DNA from: Conidiobolus incongruus B7586
Lineage: Eukaryota; Entomophthoromycota; Entomophthoromycetes; Entomophthorales; Conidiobolaceae
Reading direction: 5' to 3'
Assembly (NCBI GenBank): GCA_000697335.1
Contig: JNEM01004061.1
Coordinates: 1 to 13,324 of the forward strand
Length of the DNA: 13,324 bases
The notes under the pieces were generated by a model that was not told where the DNA came from, did not search any database, and was given only the letters and a program-made list of their open reading frames with translations. The translations under genes were made by a program, and so were the position numbers. Below are positions 1 through 8,701 of this stretch, one piece after another; within the stretch, counting starts at the first letter, position 1; the number at the start of each line of letters is the position of its first letter.

Positions 1-1450
1 TTGATATTTATAATATTTACAAAATTATATTATAATATAATTTATAATTATTAAAATCTTATATTAAAGTGTTATTATAGACCTAAATTTTAACTAATAA
101 TATAGTTTTAAATTTAAATATCGATAAATAAATAATATATAGAATATCTGATTCTGGGAATAAATATAAAATTTAATAAAAATTTGGAATTTATATCAAT
201 CAAATGTTTATTATATGAAATGAGTAATTGAGTTATTATTTGAAACTATTTAATTAATATAATAATTATAAATATTATATTTATCAACAAAAGTATTTTA
301 ATCGGAACTGTTAATCAGTAATTTTATAATAATAATTTTTAAAATAAAAGTCCAATATTAATATATATTTTTTATTAACTTTAAAAATTCTTTTGTAAGT
401 AAGGAAAAATTAATTCAAATTCTATAATCAAGTTATTTTTAAATTTTTCAATCATAAATTTGCTAACTTTAAATAAATACTAATATAGTTTAAAATATTA
501 TTATTTTTCTAAAAAATAATTCAAAATTTGATTTATTTATTAATATTTTAGCTTAAATATATTATATATAATTTATATTTGATATATTTTAATATTTAGC
601 ATATTAATTTTCAAAGTTATTTATCAATATATTGATATATAATATTATTATTTTGTAATAATTAAGATCTAAACAGTTATAATAAACTTTTAGATAATTA
701 ATTTATTAAATATATGAATACTATTGAAATTACATATTTAAATTTATAGCCAATTTTTATATTACAGATTTCGTGTAAATATTATAATAGTTAAAAATAT
801 ATAATATAGAAGAAAACTTGATATAAAAGTAATATGTCTAAATCTAATATTAAAATATAATAATAATACAATAGTAAATAAAGTCTAATTAAGTTTTAAA
901 CATAAATAAGTCATTGATATATTAACATTTATATTAGGTAGGGTTAATATGCTAGAACAATAATAATATATATTTTTAATCTTTTGTATATAAAACAATT
1001 AATAATAGGAGTTAAGAAGGAAAAAATCTGGTTTATTAGATAATTCAATATTATTTATATAATTAATTTAATTAAAAATATAGATTAATTATATAGTTAA
1101 TTAAATTATATAAAAATATATATAAGAATTTAAAGAGCTAGTCTCTTAAGATTCTAAATAAATTTTTTAAGTTTTTATATTAATAAAATTTTTAACCTCA
1201 CTAATTATGTAAATAAATGATATATAAGGAATTACTAAATTTTTCAATTATAATTGATAATAATGGATTTTAAAATTATTTAATTTGAAAATTTAAAATA
1301 TATATTAATTATGATGTTAAAAAATTTTGATAATTAAAATTTGTAGTATAATATATATCAAGATTATTGGTACTCATCGATAATATATATGCATTTATAT
1401 TTATTAACAGATTAAAAATTTATATAAATTACTTTTAGAATATAAAATCC

Positions 1451-1489
1451 TATTCAAACCCGAGAAATGCAAACGGGTTGATTTGAATA
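1451..1489. repeat. GC-cored inverted repeat upstream of the hydrolase gene
   Basis: TATTCAAACCCG (1451-1462) pairs with CGGG (1474-1477) and TTTGAATA (1482-1489), giving 12 base pairs with a 4-nt bulge and an 11-nt loop. Its CCCG/CGGG core stands out in an AT-only background. It lies about 250 bases upstream of the hydrolase ATG, so it could be a protein-binding operator; that role is inference. Confidence 0.4.
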
Positions 1490-1507
1490 CCATTCTAGAT
1501 CATGCGA

Positions 1508-1519
1508 ATGATTAATCAT
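1508..1519. repeat. Perfect 12-bp palindrome ATGATTAATCAT
   Basis: ATGATTAATCAT equals its own reverse complement. It lies 19 bases after the 1451-1489 inverted repeat and about 220 bases upstream of the hydrolase start. It could be a homeodomain- or bZIP-type dimer site, but AT-rich palindromes also arise by chance. Confidence 0.3.
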
Positions 1520-1657
1520 GTAAATGTTTATTGAACAAATTGAAGTTGATACTGATATTACATTTGCCACAATTAAAAAATTGAAGATTGGGAAATAATT
1601 AATATTAATGTCTACGAAAAAACTCTTTCTTGGTTCAGCCTACACTCTTCGATCTTG

Positions 1658-1663
1658 TATAAA
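1658..1663 (+). promoter_or_regulatory. Candidate TATA box of the hydrolase gene
   Basis: TATAAA is set in a locally more balanced sequence (CTTGTATAAACGAC), 77 bases before the ATG at 1740. A start of transcription about 30 bases downstream would leave a 5' leader of roughly 45-50 nt. The flanking non-AT bases make this a better candidate than the many purely AT matches in the window. Confidence 0.4.
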
Positions 1664-1739
1664 CGACTATTAATACCAATTATGGCTCATTGATGTAAAC
1701 ACCATTCAAAAAAATTTTATCCTTTATTGCATTAAAATT

Positions 1740-2641
1740 ATGAACAATATAGCATGTTTATTATTTTTATCTTATGCTTACGCTTTTGTGGATTATTTCA
1801 AGAGTGTAAAAGATCTTAAAGAAGCTTTAACGCGCCCTGATCAATATGATGAGCAAAACTTGCCCTTAAATTTACAGCCAGTTCCTTCAAATCAGAGAAT
1901 CATTCCCATTGCTTCAATTGCCATCCATGGAAAAAAATTGAAGGGGATACGGATGATTTGGCGAAACAATTATACAAAAAAGTAAAAGATATCAGGCCTA
2001 ATTCAGCTTATTATGGGTTTATTGCAAATATTAACTCTAGAGAGAGTGCTAAGATTCCTAATATAAAATGTATTAGACCACAGTGTTGCGGAAAGAGTGA
2101 TACAGGAAATAATACATTGACAGATAAACCCTTCTGTGAAGAAGCTAAATTAACACATTTCGACAATTGCAATAAATCCCAAGTCTGCTACGAAAATGCA
2201 GCTCATGTCACCTCTGCAAGATTTAGATCTGATAACCTTACCCAGATTTCTAAGGAACGATTCATTGTTTCATTCCATGGATTCTCGTCAAGAAAGGCAG
2301 ACGACGACAAACCCATTCATGTTATATTTGGTGGCAATTATGCCAAAATCAATCAAGTGGCGAACAAATTCAATGAACTTACGAAAAATAAAGGTATTCG
2401 TTCAGTGGTGTGTCAAAAAAATGGAAGTTGTAATCTTGTTGGAACGAATATCAGAGCTGATGTAAGAGGACTTAAAGGACAAGATAGTGGCAATGTGGTG
2501 AATTTGGGTAGACAATATAAAGGTCTTCAATTAGAATTATCCAATAATTTTAGAAATAGTTCAAATTATGAAGAAGGAAGAGAAATATTAATACAAGCTA
2601 TTAAGGACACTTTGCCCAATACAGACAAGGATATCGGATAA
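1740..2641 (+). CDS. Secreted poly-gamma-glutamate hydrolase-like protein (DUF867/PghP family), reading frame shifted at an A7 tract
   Basis: Family members are zinc peptidases with a carboxypeptidase-like fold that cut gamma-glutamyl bonds of poly-gamma-glutamate; they are known from phages, bacteria and fungi. Seen here: a signal peptide (MNNIACLLFLSYAYA), then IAIHGKK followed in the -1 frame by IEGDT, together matching the family's HGxxIExxT zinc motif. Next come HVTSARF (like LHITSxxF), VSFHG (second zinc His) and GLQLELS followed by Arg (likely catalytic Glu). About 60 residues with six Cys are inserted before HVTSARF, and two more Cys follow, suggesting a disulfide-stabilised extracellular enzyme. 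The frame changes at seven As (1931-1937), with no GT..AG intron there. It could be a pseudogene, a homopolymer sequencing error or programmed slippage. The remaining frame is clean to the stop, which argues against long decay. The TTG at 1958 is not a real start. The family call is from memory of its motifs. Confidence 0.72.
1931..1937 (+). other. A7 tract where the hydrolase frame changes; matches a -1 slippery heptamer
   Basis: In the upstream frame this reads GGA AAA AAA TTG. The seven As sit exactly in the X XXY YYZ phase (A AAA AAA) of a -1 ribosomal slip site, and the -1 frame is the one that continues the family motif with IEGDT. I found no convincing pseudoknot just downstream. An indel or a miscalled homopolymer is the simpler explanation; transcriptional slippage is a third. 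Confidence 0.5.
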
Positions 2642-2665
2642 TTTGTTCGAAAATTTTCAATAATC

Positions 2666-2694
2666 TATCATGAGCAAAATTTTTTTTCATGATA
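2666..2694 (+). promoter_or_regulatory. 3'UTR hairpin just after the hydrolase stop
   Basis: TATCATGA (2666-2673) and TCATGATA (2687-2694) form a perfect 8-bp stem around a 13-nt A/T loop. It begins 25 bases after the stop and overlaps the start of the polyadenylation candidate at 2696. It may be an RNA 3'-end structure. Confidence 0.4.
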
Positions 2695-2695
2695 T

Positions 2696-2701
2696 AATAA
2701 A
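2696..2701 (+). terminator. Candidate polyadenylation signal of the hydrolase gene
   Basis: AATAAA lies 55 bases after the stop codon and directly after the 2666-2694 hairpin. AATAAA is common in such AT-rich sequence, so position rather than the motif itself carries the call. Confidence 0.4.
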
Positions 2702-3842
2702 TTTAGCCTGATATTGTTTTATCACTAAATCAATTTTATTAAAACCTTTTAATATATATTATCATCTATCCTCTATAAATTTAGTCAATAAACTTGAAAA
2801 TGAATAATTTTTGTGTATGGTAATATCAATTTTTAACTAGATGAATGGTAATATAATTTTATAAACTATCTTTGAATTATAAATTTTTTAAATATTTCAA
2901 ATATAATTGTAATAATAATTAAAAAAGAATGATTGTTAATTATTTTTCCTTATTATTTTATATAAATTATCAATCTTTTAAAATATTTGAAGAAAATTGA
3001 AAAAAGGTACCAACTTTCATACAATTACTTATATTATTCACTTGATTAATCCGAAATGATATATTAATAATCTAATCATTTCAATAAATTACATATTTTA
3101 AGAAATAAATAGATTTTTTTTTAAATTTAATCAATATTTATTCATTATTTTTCCAAATATATTTGTCTTAGGGATAACCATTCGGAATGATGAAATTTCT
3201 AAAGTTCTTTGAGTTCACAGATCTACACACAATTTTAATAGATTATACGATGCAAAAAGGATGAATTTTCTAAAGATTATTTATCTGTTAAATTGTCTCA
3301 TTTTTGAATATTGATTATATTCATTAAAACTATCCAACATATAATTATTGAAAGCAAATAATAACTCAATTTGAGATATTAAAAATATTGAAGTTGAAAT
3401 TATTATCAATAAGCTAGCAAATGAAATGATTATATTAATTGTAACATCGACTCTTATAATTATCAATTTTCGGAGTGGATGAATTACTTCACATCATTAT
3501 CTTTTCACAATATCAGCTTATCAAATAAAAAATGGTTTTGAGCAATCACAGCAAACATCGCAAAACCTTAACTCAATAAGTTACAATACCCATCTCATGC
3601 TTCAAACTCAAAGGACTGTGTATCAAAGATGGAGTATCAATTTAACTTAACAGCAATATTAAGTAATGAGTTTAAAATAAGACTTAAAAACTTGGAATCT
3701 GTTAAAGTTTTAACCTTGATTTTTATTAAAATCAAATTAAGGTTAAAATTTAATTATTTATTAAGATAAATGATTCATTAGTGAATTTTAAATTGAGTTA
3801 TATAGAAATAAAGTTTGTTAATTGATGTACATTGATTATATT
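2702..3842. other. Intergenic spacer without a supportable gene
   Basis: Mostly AT-rich. Composition is slightly more balanced at about 3165-3260 and 3480-3640, where I translated the latter on both strands and found only short, stop-interrupted frames. These could be worn remnants of something coding but match nothing I recognise. The 3708-3748 hairpin is listed separately. A minus-strand AATAAA at 3757-3762 could be the old 3' signal of the pseudogene at 3843. Confidence 0.6.
3708..3748. repeat. Strong hairpin downstream of the secreted-protein pseudogene
   Basis: TTTTAACCTT (3708-3717) pairs with AAGGTTAAAA (3739-3748), and GATTTT (3718-3723) with AAAATC (3728-3733). This gives 16 Watson-Crick pairs, a TATT loop and one 5-nt bulge. 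It lies about 95 bases past the pseudogene stop on the minus strand, so it could have been a 3'-end structure; it could equally be a foldback remnant. Confidence 0.45.
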
Positions 3843-4328
3843 TCAAATGTAAAATAACGTACTAACCTCCTGCAATAGGGTCAAAGTATCAGTTTCGTAA
3901 ACGATAGCACCAAGCTCCAAAAGCTCTTGAGCGACCATTTGTTCAATTTGAGTAGTAGCTTCAGGAAGAGGTTGGGAATGCTTAGGAGATACTTGCATTC
4001 ACCATTATATAACTTGCATAGCTTGTTCTTCGTAGAGGTTCTGCAAGCGTTGATAAAAATCAAAAGACAAATTCAAGGCATTTTGGATATTATGAACAAC
4101 TTCACTTAGTTCATTGAAAAACTCTTGTTTGGGAAGCTTCGACAATCCTCGAATGTAGCTATAGGCTTCGTCGGCATTAATTTATAATTTAATATCAAAG
4201 GGAGCGGTCAAGCTTAAAGGTTCACCTACGGAAACATCTTGACTGGAATCAGTATTTGGTTAAAAGTTGATGGGAAAAGCAAAAGTAGGGTCACAAGTTA
4301 AAAAGGTGGAAATAGTAGTGAATTTCAT
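3843..4328 (-). pseudogene. Pseudogene copy 1 of the three-member secreted protein family
   Basis: Reading 4328 down to 3843 gives a full-length homologue of the two intact copies, at 161 codons plus stop against their 162. The frame never shifts but carries four internal nonsense codons. Shared blocks are clear: a signal-peptide-like start (MKFTTISTFL), SSQDVSV, FDFYQRLQNL, LLELGAIVYETD and LLQEVSTLF. It looks closer to the 10808-11296 copy, sharing SSQDVSV and FYQRLQNL. The cysteine and glycine of the intact signal peptides (LACGS) are partly changed here (LTCDP). The TATA box at the usual spacing is retained. Loss through substitutions only, with no frameshift and an intact promoter, suggests recent inactivation. 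Not every stop fits G-to-A change, so RIP-like mutation alone does not explain it. Confidence 0.85.
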
Positions 4329-4374
4329 TTTTGAGTCAAACTTTAATGCTAAATATTTACTGAATTAATATTTA

Positions 4375-4382
4375 TTTATATA
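4375..4382 (-). promoter_or_regulatory. TATA box of secreted-family copy 1
   Basis: On the minus strand this reads TATATAAA. Its near edge is 47 bases from the ATG at 4328, the same distance as in copies 2 and 3, so it is the same inherited core promoter, still present upstream of a dead gene. Confidence 0.6.
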
Positions 4383-5801
4383 CTTGAGAAACTTTTAATT
4401 TTCTGTATTATTTTTTAATTTTTACATTGCTGATTGATATTAGCTGCCATGATAGGATGCAATTATTTTAAAAATTGTATCATAGCTTAATTAAGCAAAT
4501 ATGTCTATCTAATTAAGTACCTTGATGAGTTTTAACAACAATTGAAAGATAATCAGAATGATTAAATTCAGAAACATAATTTGGTAAATATCAATTCTCT
4601 TTGAATTTATTGAATGTATTTTGTAAAGATTATTTACAAATCTAGTGTATATCAGATATATTTAGATTAAATACAGTACTTTATGATATAAGGAATATTG
4701 AATGATTAATTCCAAGAGAAATATACGTACATTCATATATTAACCATTAAAATTATAATTATTGATATTTTGTTGTAATCAGTAGAAAAATGATAGTTTA
4801 TCTAATATTCGATTTTTCATAATAAATCTCAATATAATGTATTAATTAATCAAAAATAAGAATAGCAAATTAAAAAATATTTACATAATAACAAAATAGT
4901 TTTATCTTAGTAGGAAGTAATATACATTGATGAAGATAAAGAATTTAGAGGTTTATTACAAATTTGCACTTAAGTTTTCGGATTGTCTGTATTTGCTGAT
5001 ATTGCAAGTTCAAACGTGTAATTTTTCTAATAATTTAAAAATTATTAGGATTTGAATTTTAATTCAGTGGATATTATCTCAATCACTTTGATTCACTAAA
5101 ATAAATCTAGAAATCAATCTACTGCGAATTTTAGATATGGATATTCAAATTTAGATTATTCAATCAAATTATGTATTATATCCTTCAGATCATAATACTA
5201 ATTATGAATAGTACTTAGATTTTGTAATTGGCTAAATAAAAATTATATATTTTTCCATGTAAAGATTAAATTGAAGCATTTTAGACGAAGTTTACTATAT
5301 ATATCAAATACATAAAATTAATAGTTGTTTTGAAGTTAGTAACCTCTATTGAATTATTTATAATTCAACAATATTTTTGTAATTATTTGATAATAAAATA
5401 TAACTGACAAAATATTCAATATTTAATCCTTTAGTAATTATTATATAAATATGTTATATTAACTAAGTCATAGAATTTTGCATTCAACCACATATAATCA
5501 TTTATTTAACTATACAAAAATATAAATATTAAATTGCAGTTGAATGATAATAGAATCTTTGTGCTTTTAGTTGAATATTATTTCATACCAAATTATTATT
5601 TGTTAAATTTTGTTAAAAAAGTAATGAATGATCAAATTGATTTTGGGTGATTTTTATATGATTTGACCACAAAAAATATTGAAATCCTTATTCAGTTTTT
5701 ACATTCCTTTTTTGAAAGTCATTTCTATGACCAATATCATTTTTATTAATAAATTTATATCAAATTTGTCCAATTTATTATTAAATGATTGGATAGGTTA
5801 A
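4383..5801. other. Intergenic spacer between copy 1 and structured element A
   Basis: AT-rich, with no frame of coding character on either strand. A little more balanced sequence at about 4960-5020 and 5640-5710 contains no recognisable motif. Upstream flank of copy 1 shows only weak resemblance to the flanks of copies 2 and 3 beyond the TATA box. Confidence 0.6.
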
Positions 5802-6031
5802 TAATGACGACCGTGATTGTGGAGGGAAATAGACTTTTAGAGTTTAAACGGGGAATCCCCAGTGGTAAACGACAGGTTACCACAGAGTTACGGGAAATTG
5901 ATGGGGTTCACCAAATCAGGTGCAGGCGACTTACTGTAAATTGGGCTCCGTGTAAAGTAATTATCTCATGCTCGTCATGACTCAACACTACTTTGAGGGT
6001 TTCGAGGAAAACTTAGAGAATGGATACTTTT
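5802..6031 (+). ncRNA. Structured element A: candidate non-coding RNA, family unknown
   Basis: A GC-richer island with sharp edges in AT-rich spacer. Helices: 5804-5810 (ATGACGA) with 5972-5978 (TCGTCAT) closes a ~175-nt domain; 5819-5824 pairs with 5946-5951 using two G-U pairs; 5850-5853 with 5857-5860 (GGGG/CCCC); 5862-5868 with 5877-5883 (GTGGTAA/TTACCAC, perfect); 5899-5918 folds as TGAT-GG-GG-TTCA-CC-AA-ATCA, where tandem G-A mismatches separate two short stems; 5931-5935 with 5956-5960. A TTTT run at 6028-6031 could end a Pol III transcript. G-U pairs favour the + strand. I compared it by memory with RNase P, MRP, SRP, U1-U6, U3, group I introns and tRNA and found no match. An ATG frame of 58 codons from 5804 spans it and has fairly natural composition, so a small peptide or stray exon is the alternative. 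The start and end are approximate. Confidence 0.42.
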
Positions 6032-7775
6032 AAAGATAAAAAAGATGTGTTTATTAGTTTGTTCATGATAATCTTATATTAGAGTTCAGGAAATGAGCAT
6101 TCCCAATGTGACTGCTCGATTCATTTTGGTAATCCCAGTTTTTTGAGTGATTAGCAAGAATATTTCTCATAAATAACCATATCATAGGAATAATGAGTAA
6201 TTTTATTAATTGGATTGATTATGATAGATGTTCATTAATTTGAAATACTTCAATTTTAAAATTTTTATTAGAGTTGGATTATTAATATTAATCCAAAGTT
6301 TAAGTTATATAAGATAATTATTTAAAATTATTTTACTTTAAATCTAAAAATATACAGTATCTGAATAAATTAATTAAAATAAATTTACTATAATCTCTAT
6401 ATTTTTAATATAAACGAAAAAAAGTCGTTATTTAATAGTTTTAGATAATTTTGTTATTTGAACACTTGGAAGCAAGTTATTCATTATTATAAAAATATAT
6501 CAGAATGTTGAACATTTAGCATTAGCTCATTTCCGAAATCAATAACATTGCATGAGCTTTGAATATATGAGTTTTTGATATTTTTTTAATTTGATATTCC
6601 TTAATTTCAGTTATATTAAATTACAAGTTCATAGCTACATGCATATATATATATATATATTTGAATCAATTTAAATTTCTATCAGAATAAAAGTTGAAAT
6701 TTTAATATAAAAAGCTAAGTAGATCTTAATATCCATCATCTCTCTAAATACTTAAAATCATTTTTAAAATTTCAAAATAAAAATTTATTTATTAATTCAG
6801 TATAAAATTATATGATTTTATTTTTATTCAAGTTTTTATAAATAACATATTTATAATATCCAAAATGTATAAATGTTTATTTCAACCACAATCCTATACT
6901 TGATCAGTTGTAAAATAGATTTTGAATTGAAAATCAAAATACACAAATCATTAAATAATACATATCTTCTATATTTAAATTTAAGTTCATGAATATAGTT
7001 TATTAAAAGGTGCACCACACCAAATTTGATATTTGCCCATTATAAAAGAATTAATCAAACAAAATATAAAATTATACAATATAGAGTATGTTTTCATTAT
7101 GCTTTGCTTTTAGCTCAATTAACAATTCTATAATCTATCAAATATTGATTTGTATTATTGATAAAATCATTTTTAAAAATAAATCACTGTTTTTTATAAA
7201 TACAATACTTATATTGGTTTAATAAACAATTGAGCAATATTGGAATTTCACATAATATAAGGTTTAATGTACATAAAATTGAACAAGCAATTGTTGTATT
7301 TGAAAAATACCTCTCTGTCTAAAATTGTTAGTTAAGTCCACGTTACCTCTCATTTATAGTAGATTTGTTGGTCCATAATCAAATGATACTCTTTAGCCCT
7401 TTTTATTAGAATTTATCCAAAATCTATGTCACCAACTGAATGAATTATTGAAACGCAGAAGTGGTAAGAATAGAAAGAGGTCCTCATTTTTCTGGATATT
7501 CTACTATATCACCTCAACAATAAGTAAACTTTAAGACATATAGAATTAATAAATAATTTACTAAATCATATTACAAGTACTTTTCTAACAATGATATTTA
7601 TTTACAAAGCTAACTATAAAATACAACACAAGCCAAAACCAATAATATATTGTATGAATCTAATAAAATTCTAGTTTTATAAAGGGACAAAAATGATTAG
7701 GTTTTTGCTACAATAAAATGAAATAAACAATTATTTAAGTACAAAACACTTTATATACAAATTAATTATAAATAA
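6032..7775. other. Intergenic spacer between element A and copy 2
   Basis: AT-rich throughout. It contains an (AT)9 microsatellite at 6643-6660. At about 7325-7515 complexity rises. There the minus strand from about 7482 reads MRTSFYSYHFCVSIIHSV and on to about 24 codons before a stop, then a further open stretch in the same frame. I recognise nothing in it and treat it as a possible worn coding remnant at most. Confidence 0.6.
6643..6660. repeat. (AT)9 microsatellite
   Basis: Nine uninterrupted AT units. This is an ordinary simple repeat, likely length-variable between isolates. Confidence 0.9.
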
Positions 7776-7781
7776 TTTATT
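7776..7781 (-). terminator. Candidate polyadenylation signal of copy 2
   Basis: The minus strand reads AATAAA 64 bases after the copy 2 stop. Copy 3 has the same hexamer 61 bases after its stop, so the position may be conserved by duplication. Confidence 0.4.
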
Positions 7782-7845
7782 ATTACAATAAATATAATAA
7801 TAAAATTAAAATATGCGATATTAATTAAGGAATATTAATTATACT

Positions 7846-8334
7846 TTAAAAGCGAAATAAAGTGCTAACCTCCTGTAATAAAGTCAAAGGATCAGTTTCG
7901 TAGACAATAGAGCCAAGTTCCAAAAGGTCTTGAGCGAAGTTTTGTTCAATTTGAGTAGCATCTCCAGGAAGAGTTTGGGAATACTTTTCAGATACTCCAG
8001 CCCACCATTCGACAACTTGTTCAGCTTGTTCTTCGGAAAGATTTTGTAAGCGTTGAACAAAGTCATAAGACAAATTCAAAGCATTTTGAATACCGTGAAC
8101 TTCTTTATTTAATTGCTTGACAAACTCTTCTTTGGGAAGCTTGGCCAAAGCTTGAATGTTGTTGTAGGCGTCGTCGGAATCAATAAAAGATTCAATATCA
8201 AAGGGGCCAGGGAAGGTTAATGGCTCATCAACTAAAACATCATAACTGATCTCATTTTGGGCATCAGGATTGATGGGCTTAGCAAAAAGAGAGCCACAAG
8301 CTAAAAAGGAGGAGATGATGGTAGCGAATTTCAT
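7846..8334 (-). CDS. Small secreted protein, family copy 2 (162 aa), function unknown
   Basis: I do not recognise this family. The protein has an N-terminal signal peptide (MKFATIISSFLACGSLFA, cleavage likely after residue 18). A variable acidic stretch follows to about residue 30, then VDEPLT, and a helical core at about 61-111 (LAKLPKEEF, QNALNLSYDF, QRLQNLSEEQAEQV, EWW). A variable linker at about 118-134 precedes a strongly conserved C-terminus (DLLELGSIVYETDPLTLLQEVSTLF). The only cysteine is in the signal peptide, so the mature form has no disulfides; it is acidic and helix-prone. It is about 65 % identical to copy 3 by hand count. An in-frame ATG at 8370 would add 12 residues, but it lies only 11 bases past the TATA box, upstream of the expected transcript start. 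The ATG at 8334 aligns with both paralogues and starts the signal peptide. Confidence 0.88.
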   Translation of the reverse strand: MKFATIISSFLACGSLFAKPINPDAQNEISYDVLVDEPLTFPGPFDIESFIDSDDAYNNIQALAKLPKEEFVKQLNKEVHGIQNALNLSYDFVQRLQNLSEEQAEQVVEWWAGVSEKYSQTLPGDATQIEQNFAQDLLELGSIVYETDPLTLLQEVSTLFRF

Positions 8335-8380
8335 TATGGAATTAATATTTAATATTAAGTATTCATTCAAAACAGATCAA

Positions 8381-8388
8381 TTTATATA
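8381..8388 (-). promoter_or_regulatory. TATA box of secreted-family copy 2
   Basis: The minus strand reads TATATAAA with its near edge 47 bases from the ATG at 8334, identical in sequence and spacing to copy 1 and matching copy 3 in spacing. It implies a short leader of about 20 nt and supports the 8334 start. Similarity to the copy 3 flank continues upstream (around TCTCACAAATTA and GGATAAAGATA). Confidence 0.65.
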
Positions 8389-8701
8389 GACGTAATATTC
8401 AATTATATTTTCTCACAAATTACTAATTCTCTAATCCATTGTTAATAACAGCTTTAAATTTAACATACGGATAAAGATACTATTGGATAGAATTAATAAA
8501 TTTTTATCTTTAGTTACTCTCAGAGGTGTGAAAATATTCTATTTTACAATATTCAAATCAAGTATTACAATGAATTTAGCGAAATTTATGATATTTTTAA
8601 CATTACCTTACACGAACTGTGATTCTATTTTCATATAATATTAATCTGCAAATATATTATTAAAATGATGTATTCTTATTGTATAGAGGAATTAAAAAAG
8701 A
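8389..8701. other. Upstream flank of copy 2
   Basis: AT-rich with no gene. Its first ~130 bases align by eye with the upstream flank of copy 3 (shared TCTCAYAAATTA and GGATAAAGATA in the same order), showing that the duplicated unit extends beyond the core promoter. The remainder up to element B holds nothing I can name. Confidence 0.55.

Larger units (their letters stand above)
1..1657. other. AT-rich intergenic spacer upstream of the hydrolase gene
   Basis: This stretch is extremely AT-rich, with stops in all frames and no coding-like composition on either strand. I see no RNA gene in it. An imperfect AT-only inverted repeat lies at 1057-1075 and 1097-1111; in such composition it may be chance. 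Complexity rises only after about 1440, where a hairpin and a palindrome (listed separately) precede the promoter region. The short run TTAGGTAGGGTTAA near 933-947 resembles telomeric repeats but is a single occurrence. Confidence 0.7.

Noticed and set aside
933-947. Telomeric repeat
   Set aside because: One imperfect TTAGG-like run only; no tandem array.
1057-1111. AT-only inverted repeat as a functional element
   Set aside because: Made solely of A and T in a region that is nearly all A and T; expected by chance at this length.
2196-2465. 89-codon + strand frame
   Set aside because: Lies wholly inside the hydrolase in another frame and has no family features; a shadow.
1958-2641. Separate gene starting at 1958
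   Set aside because: The codon at 1958 is TTG, and the family motif runs on upstream in this frame (IEGDTDD), so this is the continuation of the hydrolase and not an independent gene.
3281-3466. 61-codon minus-strand frame with a membrane-like hydrophobic stretch
   Set aside because: Rich in Ile, Asn, Phe and Ser as expected from AT-rich noncoding DNA; no paralogue, no promoter, no conserved motif.
5789-5980. Open frame of about 60 codons through element A taken as a gene
   Set aside because: No recognisable domain and no neighbouring exon. The first usable ATG is 5804, and the same bases form a perfect 7-bp long-range helix and several hairpins. Kept as the alternative reading of element A.
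5802-6031. Group I intron or RNase P RNA at element A
   Set aside because: GGAGGGAAA and GGGAAATT recall such RNAs, but the conserved P/Q/R/S elements of group I introns and the CR-I/CR-V pair of RNase P cannot be placed.
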